Positions 17,192 through 25,044 of a DNA stretch of 64,000 bases are shown here, one piece after another; position 1 is the stretch's first letter; each line of letters begins with the position of its first letter. The stretch covers positions 1-64,000 of the forward strand of contig CAMMBV010000003.1 of assembly GCA_946494335.1 (NCBI GenBank). The letters are read 5' to 3'. The stretch comes from an uncultured Ruminococcus sp. (GTDB lineage: Bacteria; Bacillota; Clostridia; Lachnospirales; Lachnospiraceae). Under the pieces are notes generated by a model. It was not told where the DNA came from and did not search any database. It saw nothing but the letters and a program-made list of their open reading frames with translations. A program made the translations under genes and the position numbers.

Positions 17192-18241
17192 ATGAAGAAA
17201 AAGATGATTAGTGTACTGGTAACTGCAGTGATGGTACTATCCCTGATGGGATGCGGCGGAGGTGACAGCGGCAAAGCGTCAGAGGCCGCTTCAGAAAATG
17301 GTGAAACGGGGGAAAGCAAGCCGGAGGAGGAGTCTGGAGACTCCAAAGAAAGTGAAGGCGAACTCATGAATGCAGAGGATATTGTGGTTTGTTTTGCTAA
17401 TAAAGGACAAAATGCGTGGCTGGAACAACAAAGCGTGGGCGTACAGGAAGCATGTGAAGATTTAGGACTTCCGGAACCAACGGTTGTGTATGCGGATACG
17501 CAGGAAAATGCAGAGTCACAGGTGCAGGCAATCGAAGATTTTATGTCTCTGGGCGCAAATGTGATTATCATAGATCCCATTTCGGCAGATGTGGTAAAGC
17601 AGGCACTTCAAAATGCAAAAGATCAGGGAGTAATTGTAATCGATACAGATTCGGTAGGAGGACTGGATGACGTTACGTATTGCTCTATCGGGCTGGATGA
17701 ATATACTGCTTCTTATGAGGGAGCCGAAAAATTCTGTCAGGATTATCTGCAGGAAGGTGACGGTGTGGTAATTGTTGCCGGAAATCAGGGCGATACAAAT
17801 GGTGAGAACAGACTAAAAGGAATGACAGAAGCATGTGAGGCCAATGGTATCGAAGTGCTGGGATCCCAGTATACAGACTGGTCGGCTGCGATGACAACGA
17901 CAGTTATGGAAGATTTCATTACCTCATATGGAGATGAAATAAAAGGAGTTCTGGTTCCTTCTGATGATATGGGAATGGGAGCGATCACAGCCTTAGAACA
18001 GGCAGGTATGATGGGCGATGTGAAAATGATGGGTTACGGAGGTTTCCAGGTGGCTCTGGATGCTATTGCTGATGGAAAGATGTCCATGACGGTGGGTATG
18101 CATCCGTATGATTGTGGATATCAGGCAGTAGAAAATGCGGTGAATATTTTGACAAAGGGAGAATATCCGGAAGAACATTTTATCGATGTTGGAACAGACC
18201 TCATTACAACAGAAAATTATACCGAATTTGAAGGGTTCTGA
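17192..18241 (+). CDS. Sugar ABC transporter substrate-binding lipoprotein (RbsB-like)
   Basis: A 349-residue extracellular binding protein. The signal peptide ends in a lipobox (LSLMGC), so mature protein is lipid-anchored at about Cys21, followed by an acidic, serine-rich linker to about residue 55. The remaining two-lobed domain resembles ribose/galactose binding proteins (periplasmic-binding family 4), with DPISADVVKQALQNAKDQGV and VGMHPYDCGYQAVENA. It delivers ligand to the permease at 19858. It follows the UroD-like gene by 58 bases; a small imperfect hairpin around ACTCA/TGAGT (17141-17153) lies in the gap. The ligand is unknown. Confidence 0.92.
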   Translation: MKKKMISVLVTAVMVLSLMGCGGGDSGKASEAASENGETGESKPEEESGDSKESEGELMNAEDIVVCFANKGQNAWLEQQSVGVQEACEDLGLPEPTVVYADTQENAESQVQAIEDFMSLGANVIIIDPISADVVKQALQNAKDQGVIVIDTDSVGGLDDVTYCSIGLDEYTASYEGAEKFCQDYLQEGDGVVIVAGNQGDTNGENRLKGMTEACEANGIEVLGSQYTDWSAAMTTTVMEDFITSYGDEIKGVLVPSDDMGMGAITALEQAGMMGDVKMMGYGGFQVALDAIADGKMSMTVGMHPYDCGYQAVENAVNILTKGEYPEEHFIDVGTDLITTENYTEFEGF

Positions 18242-18281
18242 TGTTCCTTTGAAAAAGTGAAATAAAAAAGAACGAGCATAT

Positions 18282-18331
18282 ACAAAGGGAACGGCTGAAT
18301 CGAAAAGAAGATTCATAAACGTTCCCTTTGT
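18282..18331 (+). other. Intra-operon mRNA hairpin after the binding-protein gene
   Basis: ACAAAGGGAACG (18282-18293) pairs perfectly with CGTTCCCTTTGT (18320-18331), and an inner GAATC/GATTC stem adds five pairs. No T tract follows. Such hairpins commonly protect the binding-protein mRNA so that it outnumbers the transporter subunits. Confidence 0.75.
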
Positions 18332-18356
18332 AATATAAGAAAGAAGGTGAAGCGTA

Positions 18357-19865
18357 ATGAATGATGTAATCGTGGAATTAAAGGATATTAAGAAATTTTT
18401 CCCGGGAGTTACAGCTTTAAAAAACATGAGTATACAGTTGAAACGTGGAGAAATTCACGGTTTAATAGGAGAAAACGGAGCTGGAAAATCTACGCTGATT
18501 AAAGTGTTGACTGGCGTTTACAAACCGGATGCAGGAAGCATTTTTGTAAACGGAGAAGAAAAAAGATTTCAAAATCCCAATGAAGCGAGGGCAGCAGGCA
18601 TAGCCTGCGTGTATCAGGAACTGAATATTGTCACTGAACTGTCGGTTACAGACAATATGTTTATGGGAAATTATGTCAAAAAGAAGAGTGGTTTTTTGGA
18701 CTATTCTTATATGGATCAAAAAGTGAAAGAAATTATGTCTGGCATGAATCAGACGGTAAACCCATCTACTTTGTGCGCGGAACTTGGAATGGGACTGCGC
18801 CAGATGATAGAAATTGGAAAAGCAATTCTGTTAGAAGCACGCGTACTGATTCTGGATGAGCCCACCTCCAGCCTGGGGGAAAAGGAAGTGCAGGAACTTT
18901 TCCGCACTGTTAAACTGTTGAAGAAAAAAGGAATTGCCATACTCTTTGTATCCCATAAACTGGAAGAACTGTTTGAATTGTGTGATGTGGTAACAGTTAT
19001 GAGAGATGCGGAACACATCATAACGGCGCCCATGCAGGAAATGACAAAAGATAAACTGATTATGCATATGGTTGGACGAACTATGAGTAATATGTATCCT
19101 AAAAAAGAGTCCAATCCTGGTGAGACAGCTTTGGAAGTCAGGAATCTGACCAGATATGGTTCCTTTGAAAACGTCAGCTTTACTGCAAGGCATGGGGAAA
19201 TTCTCGGGTTTTCAGGCCTGGTAGGAGCCGGCAGGACAGAAGTGTTTCGATGCGTTTTTGGTGTGGATCCTCTGGATGCAGGTGAAATATTTATCAATGG
19301 AAAGAAAATAGATATCCGCGATACACGGGACGCAATAGCCGCAGGCATGGCTTATGTGTCTGAAGACAGGAAAGGACAGGGCCTCGTACTGGAAGAATCT
19401 GTATCACGAAATCTTTCGTTGGTCAATCTGAAAAAATTTGTAAAAGGATTTCTGATCAATGATAAAGGTGTTTTGAAACAGGCGGAGGATACTGTAGATA
19501 CCCTGAAAATAAAAACGCCGTCAGTTGAATCCCAGGTTATTAATCTGTCCGGAGGGAACCAGCAGAAAGTGGTAATTGGAAAATGGCTGAATACGGATTC
19601 TGCAATTTACATCTTTGATGAGCCCACCAGAGGAATAGATGTGGGGGCGAAGCTGGAGGTGTATCATGTAATGAACCGTCTGGCATCAGAAGGCAAGTGT
19701 GTGATTATGATTTCATCGGAGCTGCCGGAAATACTGGGAATGTGTGACAGAGTGATTGTGATGCGGACGGGAAAAATCATGGGAGAAATTGGGCGGAAAG
19801 AAACGTATTTCAATCAGGAAGATATTATGAAAGCTGCATGGGGAGGGAGTATAGGAAATGAATAA
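18357..19865 (+). CDS. Sugar ABC transporter ATP-binding protein (RbsA/MglA-like)
   Basis: A 502-residue protein with two fused ATPase domains, as in ribose/galactose importers. Domain 1 has GENGAGKST, a divergent signature (ELGMGLRQM) and LILDEPTSSLG. Domain 2 has GLVGAGRTE in place of a Walker A, the usual state in this family, then LSGGNQQKVVIGKWL and IFDEPTRGIDVGAK. It powers import through the permease encoded by the next gene, which overlaps its 3' end by eight bases. The start codon 18357 follows an AGAAGGTGAAG ribosome binding site. Confidence 0.95.
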   Translation: MNDVIVELKDIKKFFPGVTALKNMSIQLKRGEIHGLIGENGAGKSTLIKVLTGVYKPDAGSIFVNGEEKRFQNPNEARAAGIACVYQELNIVTELSVTDNMFMGNYVKKKSGFLDYSYMDQKVKEIMSGMNQTVNPSTLCAELGMGLRQMIEIGKAILLEARVLILDEPTSSLGEKEVQELFRTVKLLKKKGIAILFVSHKLEELFELCDVVTVMRDAEHIITAPMQEMTKDKLIMHMVGRTMSNMYPKKESNPGETALEVRNLTRYGSFENVSFTARHGEILGFSGLVGAGRTEVFRCVFGVDPLDAGEIFINGKKIDIRDTRDAIAAGMAYVSEDRKGQGLVLEESVSRNLSLVNLKKFVKGFLINDKGVLKQAEDTVDTLKIKTPSVESQVINLSGGNQQKVVIGKWLNTDSAIYIFDEPTRGIDVGAKLEVYHVMNRLASEGKCVIMISSELPEILGMCDRVIVMRTGKIMGEIGRKETYFNQEDIMKAAWGGSIGNE

Positions 19866-20862
19866 ACTGATGAAAAAACAAAATACACAGAAAAAACATT
19901 CAACATTATGGGGGCCGATTCTTGCTGTAGTACTGTTGGCGCTGGTATTGACGATCGTAACAGGAAAATTTATGACGGTAAATAATCTGCTGAACATTAT
20001 GAGGCAGACCTCAGTGAATGCCCTTGTTGCGTTTGGGATGCTGTTTGTGCTTCTGACGGGCGGCATTGATTTGTCCCAGGGATCTATAGTGGGATTTGCC
20101 ATGGGGATTGTCACCTGGCTCTATTTAAACGGAATTAATAATTCCTTTTTGATGATTATTCTTCCAATAATTGTTGGAGTTATTTGCGGTTTCATTAACG
20201 GCGTTGTATTTACAAAACTGCACTTGCCCCATCCGTTTGTATCTACTCTGGGTATGATGCAGGTACTTAGAGGATTGACACTGATTATTACCGAGTCAAA
20301 ACCGGTATCAGGATTTAATCAGCCGGTTCTCTGGCTTGGCTCCGCATCGATAATGAGGATTCCCGTGTGCTTTTTGCTGGTTATTCTTGTTGTGGCAGTT
20401 ACCAGTGTCTTTCTGAATAAAACGTCTATGGGCAGACAGATATATTCAGTAGGCGGAAATATAGAAGCTTCACGTCTGGCAGGTATTAAAGTGGATACAA
20501 CACTGATCACTACGTATGCTCTGTCAGGATTCATGTGTGGTCTGGCGGCGTTGGTTTTGATTGGCCGTGTTGGTTCTACGTATCCGCTGGCTGGAGAAGG
20601 ATATGAAATGGATGCCGTGGCGGCATGTGTAATCGGCGGAGCCTCTTTCAGCGGCGGAAAAGGTACAGTGGGAGGTACCCTGGTTGGTGCACTGATTATA
20701 GCGGTAGTAAATAATGGTTTGAATTTGCTGGGAGCATCACAGGATGCCCAGAAAGTAGTTTTGGGAATTGTTATTATTCTGGCTGTTCTGGTGGATGTAA
20801 CAAGAACACGAAGAAGTGAAAAAAGAAGACGTCTGGCACAGGCAAGCAGTGAAAATGCCTGA
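19858..20862 (+). CDS. Sugar ABC transporter permease (RbsC-like)
   Basis: A 334-residue polytopic membrane subunit of the ribose-type importer family. It has about eight to ten hydrophobic segments, GMLFVLLTGGIDLSQGSIVG near residue 60, and GGNIEASRLAGIKV followed by VAACVIGGASFSGGKGTV in the C-terminal half, all classic for RbsC/AraH-like permeases. Coupling to the ATPase gene is shown by the eight-base overlap. The C-terminal tail (RTRRSEKRRR) is cytoplasmic and basic. The substrate is inferred only to be a sugar or polyol. Confidence 0.95.
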   Translation: MNKLMKKQNTQKKHSTLWGPILAVVLLALVLTIVTGKFMTVNNLLNIMRQTSVNALVAFGMLFVLLTGGIDLSQGSIVGFAMGIVTWLYLNGINNSFLMIILPIIVGVICGFINGVVFTKLHLPHPFVSTLGMMQVLRGLTLIITESKPVSGFNQPVLWLGSASIMRIPVCFLLVILVVAVTSVFLNKTSMGRQIYSVGGNIEASRLAGIKVDTTLITTYALSGFMCGLAALVLIGRVGSTYPLAGEGYEMDAVAACVIGGASFSGGKGTVGGTLVGALIIAVVNNGLNLLGASQDAQKVVLGIVIILAVLVDVTRTRRSEKRRRLAQASSENA

Positions 20863-20864
20863 AT

Positions 20865-20890
20865 CAAAGAGCTGCGTTGGCAGCTCTTTG
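20865..20890 (+). other. Intra-operon hairpin between transporter and dehydrogenase genes
   Basis: CAAAGAGCTGC (20865-20875) and GCAGCTCTTTG (20880-20890) form a perfect 11-base-pair stem with a GTTG loop. No T tract follows, so it is more likely an mRNA processing or stability element than a terminator. Confidence 0.65.
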
Positions 20891-20907
20891 TAAAAAAGGA
20901 GAAGTAT

Positions 20908-21942
20908 ATGAAAGCTGTAATATTGGAGAAAATTGGGAAGTATGCAGTAACGGACAGGCCAATGCCTCAGATAAAGGAAAGCCATGATTTACTGGTAAGG
21001 GTTGATGCGTGCAGTATTTGCGGTTCAGACCTGCATATTTTAAGCGATCCGCCAGGTTATCCAGCTAAGGAGGGAGTAATCTTAGGACATGAAATGGTGG
21101 GGACTGTTATAAAGAAAGGAGAAAATGCAGCTGGTTTTCAGGTGGGAGACAGAGTGGTCTGCGATAATAATATTCCCTGCGGCCGATGCTATTTCTGTCG
21201 GTCGGGCAAGGCGAATATGTGCGAGAATGTTATGTGTCTGGGAGTGGATGGGGATGGTTTTTTTGCGCAGTACAGCCGGATACCTGACTTTGCCGCAGTG
21301 AAAATCAGTGAAGATTTGCCGTTGGATATAGCGATATTTGCAGAACCGCTGAATTGTGTTATGAGTGGATTGGATAAAATCAGGATACTGCCGGGGGAGA
21401 CGGCGGTAGTGATTGGCGCCGGTCCTATCGGGCTTTACTTTGCATATTTATTAAAATACAACGGTGCGGGTAAGGTTATTGTGGCAGAGCAAAGCGAAAC
21501 ACGCAGAAATTTTGCTCTGGAGATGGGGGCCGATATGGCGGTTAAACCGGAAGAAGAGCAGATCATTTTTGATGATACTGCCGGACGTGGGGCGGATGTG
21601 GTGATTGATACTGCGGGGTGCTGTCTTCCTGAAGCTGTAAGGTGGGTGAGAAGCTCCGGGCGTATATTATTATTTGGACAGAATTTTGCGGCACAACAGA
21701 ATTTATGCCAGAGTTATATCACAAGAAAAGAATTGACGATATTCGGCAGTTATATAGGAACGTATTCCTGGCATGATACTGTGAAGTTTCTGGAGACAAA
21801 GCCTGAAGTATTAAAGAAGATGATCACACATCGTCTCAGTCTGGAAGAATTTCAGGTGGGATATGAGGCTATGAAAAATAAGACAGCATTGGAAGTGATA
21901 CTCTATCCCAACAGGAAGGGGGAGTTTGATGAGAGCATTTAA
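20908..21942 (+). CDS. Zinc-dependent medium-chain alcohol/polyol dehydrogenase
   Basis: A 344-residue NAD(P)-dependent dehydrogenase of the sorbitol/threonine dehydrogenase type. Cys38 (SICGSDLH) and the GHEMVG motif provide catalytic zinc ligands; CGRCYFCRSGKANMC holds the four cysteines of the structural zinc. VIGAGPIGLYFA is the Rossmann fold loop. It probably oxidises a hydroxyl of the imported compound to a ketone. It follows the permease and its hairpin with a good AAGGAG ribosome binding site, and overlaps the next dehydrogenase start by 14 bases. Confidence 0.92.
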   Translation: MKAVILEKIGKYAVTDRPMPQIKESHDLLVRVDACSICGSDLHILSDPPGYPAKEGVILGHEMVGTVIKKGENAAGFQVGDRVVCDNNIPCGRCYFCRSGKANMCENVMCLGVDGDGFFAQYSRIPDFAAVKISEDLPLDIAIFAEPLNCVMSGLDKIRILPGETAVVIGAGPIGLYFAYLLKYNGAGKVIVAEQSETRRNFALEMGADMAVKPEEEQIIFDDTAGRGADVVIDTAGCCLPEAVRWVRSSGRILLFGQNFAAQQNLCQSYITRKELTIFGSYIGTYSWHDTVKFLETKPEVLKKMITHRLSLEEFQVGYEAMKNKTALEVILYPNRKGEFDESI

Positions 21943-23095
21943 CATAGGCGTGATAGGACTGGGAGATATCAGTAATGTTTATCTGAATAACCTCAAAAAA
22001 TATCCCGAGACAGTTAATTTGTACGGATGCGCCTGCAGAAGTCTGGAAAAAGCTTCAAAAAAGGCTGAAGAATACGGTTTTAGAAAAGCTTTTGGATCCG
22101 GGGATGAATTGTTGGCGGATCCTGAAATTGATGTGGTTTTGAATCTGACAAATCCGGAAACTCATTATAGTTATAATAAGAAAGCTTTGGAACAAGGCAA
22201 GCATGTATATTGTGAAAAAGCATTGGCAGCGACTTTTGAGCAGGGGAAAGAATTAATTGAACTGGCCAGACAAAAAGATCTGTATGTAGGGTGTGCACCG
22301 GATACCTTTATGGGAGGGAGACTGCAGACCTACCGACAGCTGATAGACAGAGGAGAGTTGGGAGAAATTATCGGCGGATGTGCATTTATGGTATGCAAAG
22401 GGTGGGAGTGGTTTCACTATAATCCGGATTTTTACTATCGTCCGGGGGCAGGGCCGTTATTCGATATGGGACCATACTATATTACAGCTTTACTGTCTTT
22501 GATGGGGCCGGCGGAGATGGTATGTGCAATGGGAAATCAGACAGAAAAAATCCGTATGGTAAAGGAGGGTCCTAAAAAAGGGAAGGAGATAGTAGTAGAT
22601 CCGGCGGTGGATACTCATATAACTGCAAATATAAAATTCAGAAACGGGGCCATTGTAAATTTGTGTATGAGCTTTGATGTATGGGATTCTCAGCTGCCGC
22701 GGCTTGAAATTTACGGTACAAAAGGAACGCTTTGTATGGCTGAAATGGATCCCTGCAGCGGACCGAATCTGTTTGGCGGGGAGGTTCTGATGCGGACGGA
22801 AGAAAACAGTAGATGGCTTTTTATGCCGCGTCAGGAAAAAAGAGTGAAAACAAAGTGGACAAATGTTAAAATACCATTTGGCCATAATTCTGTTTCCCAT
22901 GCAGAGAACAGCAGAGGTGTGGGGTTGGTTGACCTGGTAAAAGCTGTTCAGGAAAAAAGAAAAAATCGTGCCAGCGGTGAAATGGCACTGCATGCGCTGG
23001 AAATAATGGAAGGAATATTATTGTCGATCCGCGAGAACAGGTTCGTCAAAATTGTGACCCAGTTTGAAAGGCCAAAACCAATGGATGAAATATAA
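21929..23095 (+). CDS. Gfo/Idh/MocA family oxidoreductase
   Basis: A 388-residue NAD(P)-dependent dehydrogenase. It has the Rossmann start NIGVIGLGDISNVYLNNL, a CEKALA motif at the usual catalytic-loop position (CEKP in many members), and the C-terminal alpha/beta sheet domain common to inositol and glucose-fructose oxidoreductases. ATG 21929 is preferred over the adjacent TTG 21926; AGGAAGGGGGAG lies just upstream within the previous gene. As last gene of the operon it should act on the same compound or its oxidised product. It ends in a terminator shared with the convergent regulator gene. Confidence 0.92.
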   Translation: MRAFNIGVIGLGDISNVYLNNLKKYPETVNLYGCACRSLEKASKKAEEYGFRKAFGSGDELLADPEIDVVLNLTNPETHYSYNKKALEQGKHVYCEKALAATFEQGKELIELARQKDLYVGCAPDTFMGGRLQTYRQLIDRGELGEIIGGCAFMVCKGWEWFHYNPDFYYRPGAGPLFDMGPYYITALLSLMGPAEMVCAMGNQTEKIRMVKEGPKKGKEIVVDPAVDTHITANIKFRNGAIVNLCMSFDVWDSQLPRLEIYGTKGTLCMAEMDPCSGPNLFGGEVLMRTEENSRWLFMPRQEKRVKTKWTNVKIPFGHNSVSHAENSRGVGLVDLVKAVQEKRKNRASGEMALHALEIMEGILLSIRENRFVKIVTQFERPKPMDEI

Positions 23096-23096
23096 A

Positions 23097-23133
23097 GGTC
23101 CGGCAAACTTTATAAAAAGTTTGCCGGACCTTT
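23097..23133. terminator. Bidirectional terminator between the operon and LacI copy 2
   Basis: GGTCCGGCAAACTT (23097-23110) pairs perfectly with AAGTTTGCCGGACC (23117-23130), with Ts on both sides. The left arm and loop lie partly outside, and the right arm inside, the regulator's coding sequence: the stop codon of the convergent gene (23110-23112) and its last six sense codons are in the hairpin. Confidence 0.9.
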
Positions 23134-24180
23134 GAGAGAAATATCTTCAAATGTATCAATGTTTGCGTCGCATCCGATGTAAATGGGGGTCCAGATATTT
23201 GAAAGTGTATCTTCGGAATTGCCTGACAGATGTTCATATAAAGATTTTATGACCATTTTTCCCAGTTTATAGGGGGTTAGGCCCAAGGTATATTCTATCA
23301 CTCCTTCTTTGACAAGCCGAATAATTTCAGGAGTAAAAGAAAGGGAAATTAATTTAACCTTTTCGGACTTTTCTGCATCGATCACGGCCTGGGCCATATC
23401 CTCTGAATGGCTGACACAATTCCAGATACCTTTCAGGTTCGGATACTGTTTCAATAAACTGGTAGTTTTCTGGTAAGTAAGCGTATGCTGGTTTAATGTT
23501 TCTTCGGTAGCAACAATGTGCACATTTGGAGCATACTGTTTTAAATAGGATGAGAAGCCTTCAATTCGCGTCATGCAGGAGCTGACGGTGAGAGAACTTG
23601 CCAAAACAGCAATTTCCCCTTCGTGATCGATGGATTTGCACAGAAGGGAAGCAGCGATCTGTCCAGTGCGATATGGATCTTCACCAATAAAACAGGTGCG
23701 GCTTGTGGCCGGAAGATCTGTGTCAAAAGTAAATACAGGTATTCCGTCCTCTGCGAACTCATTGATAAGATGATTTATCTGTTCATTATCCAAAACGTGA
23801 AGTGCAATTCCATTTATGGGAATTTTTTTTAAATGCATTAGTATGGCAATGGTCTGCTGCGGGTCATAGCTGTTGGTGTAGTAGTAATCCACATAGAGGC
23901 CATATGGCTGATATTCCAGATAGCAGGTATCCATTCCTGATTTAACACCGCGTATAAAAGGGTCCTGCAGTTCAGGCATAACGATGGCAATTCTGATTTG
24001 CGGCTTATCTTCCCGCAGGTGTTTTCTGACATGAACGGGTTTATAGTTGGTCTCCATAATAATGTCTTTAATCTGCTCTCTGACAACGTCACTGACACCG
24101 GGGCGGTTATGGATGACTTTGTCCACAGTAGCGCGAGATACACCGGCTAGATCGGCGATGGCCTGCATTGTAATTTTCAT
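23110..24180 (-). CDS. LacI-family transcriptional regulator (copy 2)
   Basis: A 356-residue paralogue of the regulator at 14553-15611, with the same unusual recognition helix (SRATVDKVIHNRPGV) and a matching ribose-binding-protein-like sensor domain. Differences cluster in the sensor, for example LHVLDNEQIN against LRGICNEQIN, so the two may sense different ligands while binding similar operators. It converges with the catabolic operon and ends inside the shared terminator, which encodes its last residues. ATG 24180 has a GGGGGAA ribosome binding site. Its promoter region shares blocks with that of copy 1. Confidence 0.92.
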   Translation of the reverse strand: MKITMQAIADLAGVSRATVDKVIHNRPGVSDVVREQIKDIIMETNYKPVHVRKHLREDKPQIRIAIVMPELQDPFIRGVKSGMDTCYLEYQPYGLYVDYYYTNSYDPQQTIAILMHLKKIPINGIALHVLDNEQINHLINEFAEDGIPVFTFDTDLPATSRTCFIGEDPYRTGQIAASLLCKSIDHEGEIAVLASSLTVSSCMTRIEGFSSYLKQYAPNVHIVATEETLNQHTLTYQKTTSLLKQYPNLKGIWNCVSHSEDMAQAVIDAEKSEKVKLISLSFTPEIIRLVKEGVIEYTLGLTPYKLGKMVIKSLYEHLSGNSEDTLSNIWTPIYIGCDANIDTFEDISLKGPANFL

Positions 24181-24212
24181 GATATTCCCCCTGATATAGC
24201 TGTTATATTAAA

Positions 24213-24241
24213 ATTTTAATGGCAAATTGTGGAAATGTCAA
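24213..24241 (-). promoter_or_regulatory. Promoter of LacI regulator copy 2
   Basis: On the minus strand TTGACA (24241-24236), a 17-base spacer and TAAAAT (24218-24213). The 22 bases at 24235-24256 match those at 15674-15695 of the other regulator at 18 positions. Confidence 0.8.
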
Positions 24242-24272
24242 TTAGAAATGCAACTTAAGTGTTAAAATGAAT

Positions 24273-24286
24273 AAATGAACGTAAAA
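24273..24286. promoter_or_regulatory. Candidate operator, shared 14-base motif, copy 2
   Basis: AAATGAACGTAAAA, identical to 15713-15726 and at almost the same offset (about 37 bases) from the TGTCAA of the regulator promoter. Confidence 0.4.
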
Positions 24287-24339
24287 AGATAGAAAAATCG
24301 GATTGTAAATTAAAAAGAACGCTACATAACTTGTGAAAG

Positions 24340-24367
24340 GAGGCATGATTATAATCATGCCTCTTTT
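24340..24367. terminator. Perfect 24-base palindrome followed by TTTT, possible terminator
   Basis: GAGGCATGATTA and its exact reverse complement abut at 24340-24363, followed by TTTT. No gene reads into it from the left on the plus strand, so a regulatory or insulating role is as likely. The 305-base gap 24181-24485 otherwise holds only the two promoters and the shared motif. Confidence 0.45.
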
Positions 24368-24391
24368 AGAATAAATTATGCAAATAATCAG

Positions 24392-24420
24392 TTGATAAAA
24401 ATACAAACATGAGTTATACT
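24392..24420 (+). promoter_or_regulatory. Promoter of the coiled-coil protein gene
   Basis: TTGATA (24392-24397), a 17-base spacer and TATACT (24415-24420), 65 bases upstream of the chosen start. Confidence 0.75.
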
Positions 24421-24485
24421 TTAGTGTACAAGAAAATGTGCGGGAGAAAAATGCTGATTTCCTGAATTGGGAAGGAGGTATATTA

Positions 24486-25004
24486 ATGTTAGAAAAAAAT
24501 GATTTGAAACTTATTAAAGAAATATTCCGGGAAGAGCTGAATGAGAAAATAGACGGAGTAGAAGCGCGCCTGAATAACAGAATAGACGGAGTGGAAACGA
24601 AGTTAAATGAGAAAATAGACGGAGTGGAAGCGCACCTGAATAACAGAATAGACGGGGTAGAAGCACGTCTGAATGACAGAATAGACGGAGTAGAAGCGAA
24701 GTTAAATGAGAAAATAGACGGAGTGGAAGTACGCCTGAACGACAGAATAAACAGCGTGGAAAGCGGTTTAAGAGAAACGATTGATAATGAAATAAGGCGT
24801 GCAGAGAACGGCCTTTATGACGAAATCAGCAGGGTGCAGAACTGTTTTGAAAAGCAAATGAGAGAAATGAAAGAGGATATGAGAGAGATCAAAAATTATT
24901 ACAGAATACACAGTCTGGAAGAAAATCATATCGTTCTGCTGGTGAAAGAGATGGAGAATTTCCGGGAAAGACTGGATGCGGTGGAGCGTAAAGTGTATAT
25001 TTAG
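24486..25004 (+). CDS. Coiled-coil protein with seven 11-residue repeats
   Basis: A 172-residue, highly charged protein with no signal peptide or membrane segment. Residues 19-95 are seven tandem hendecads of the type NEKIDGVEARL, with I, V and L at fixed spacings, giving a long right-handed-type coiled coil. The tail (residues 100-172) keeps a charged helical pattern and contains ENHIVLLVKEMENFRERLDA. No family with known function is recognised; it resembles small repeat coiled-coil proteins seen in gut Firmicutes. ATG 24486 follows AAGGAGG at 24473-24479. VOC and flavin oxidoreductase genes follow, with no terminator seen between them. Confidence 0.75.
   Translation: MLEKNDLKLIKEIFREELNEKIDGVEARLNNRIDGVETKLNEKIDGVEAHLNNRIDGVEARLNDRIDGVEAKLNEKIDGVEVRLNDRINSVESGLRETIDNEIRRAENGLYDEISRVQNCFEKQMREMKEDMREIKNYYRIHSLEENHIVLLVKEMENFRERLDAVERKVYI
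24540..24770 (+). repeat. Seven tandem 33-base coding repeats
   Basis: Each unit encodes one 11-residue hendecad (core AAAATAGACGGAGTAGAAGC and variants). Units alternate between NEK and NNR/NDR types, hinting at duplication in 66-base blocks. Copy number could vary between strains. Confidence 0.9.
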
Positions 25005-25044
25005 ACAGTAAAAGCAGAGATGGTATGGCTGAAGGGAGAAAATA

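Noticed and set aside
24540-24770. Regular repeats resembling a CRISPR array
   Set aside because: Units are contiguous 33-base coding repeats in frame with no unique spacers, and no cas genes are nearby.
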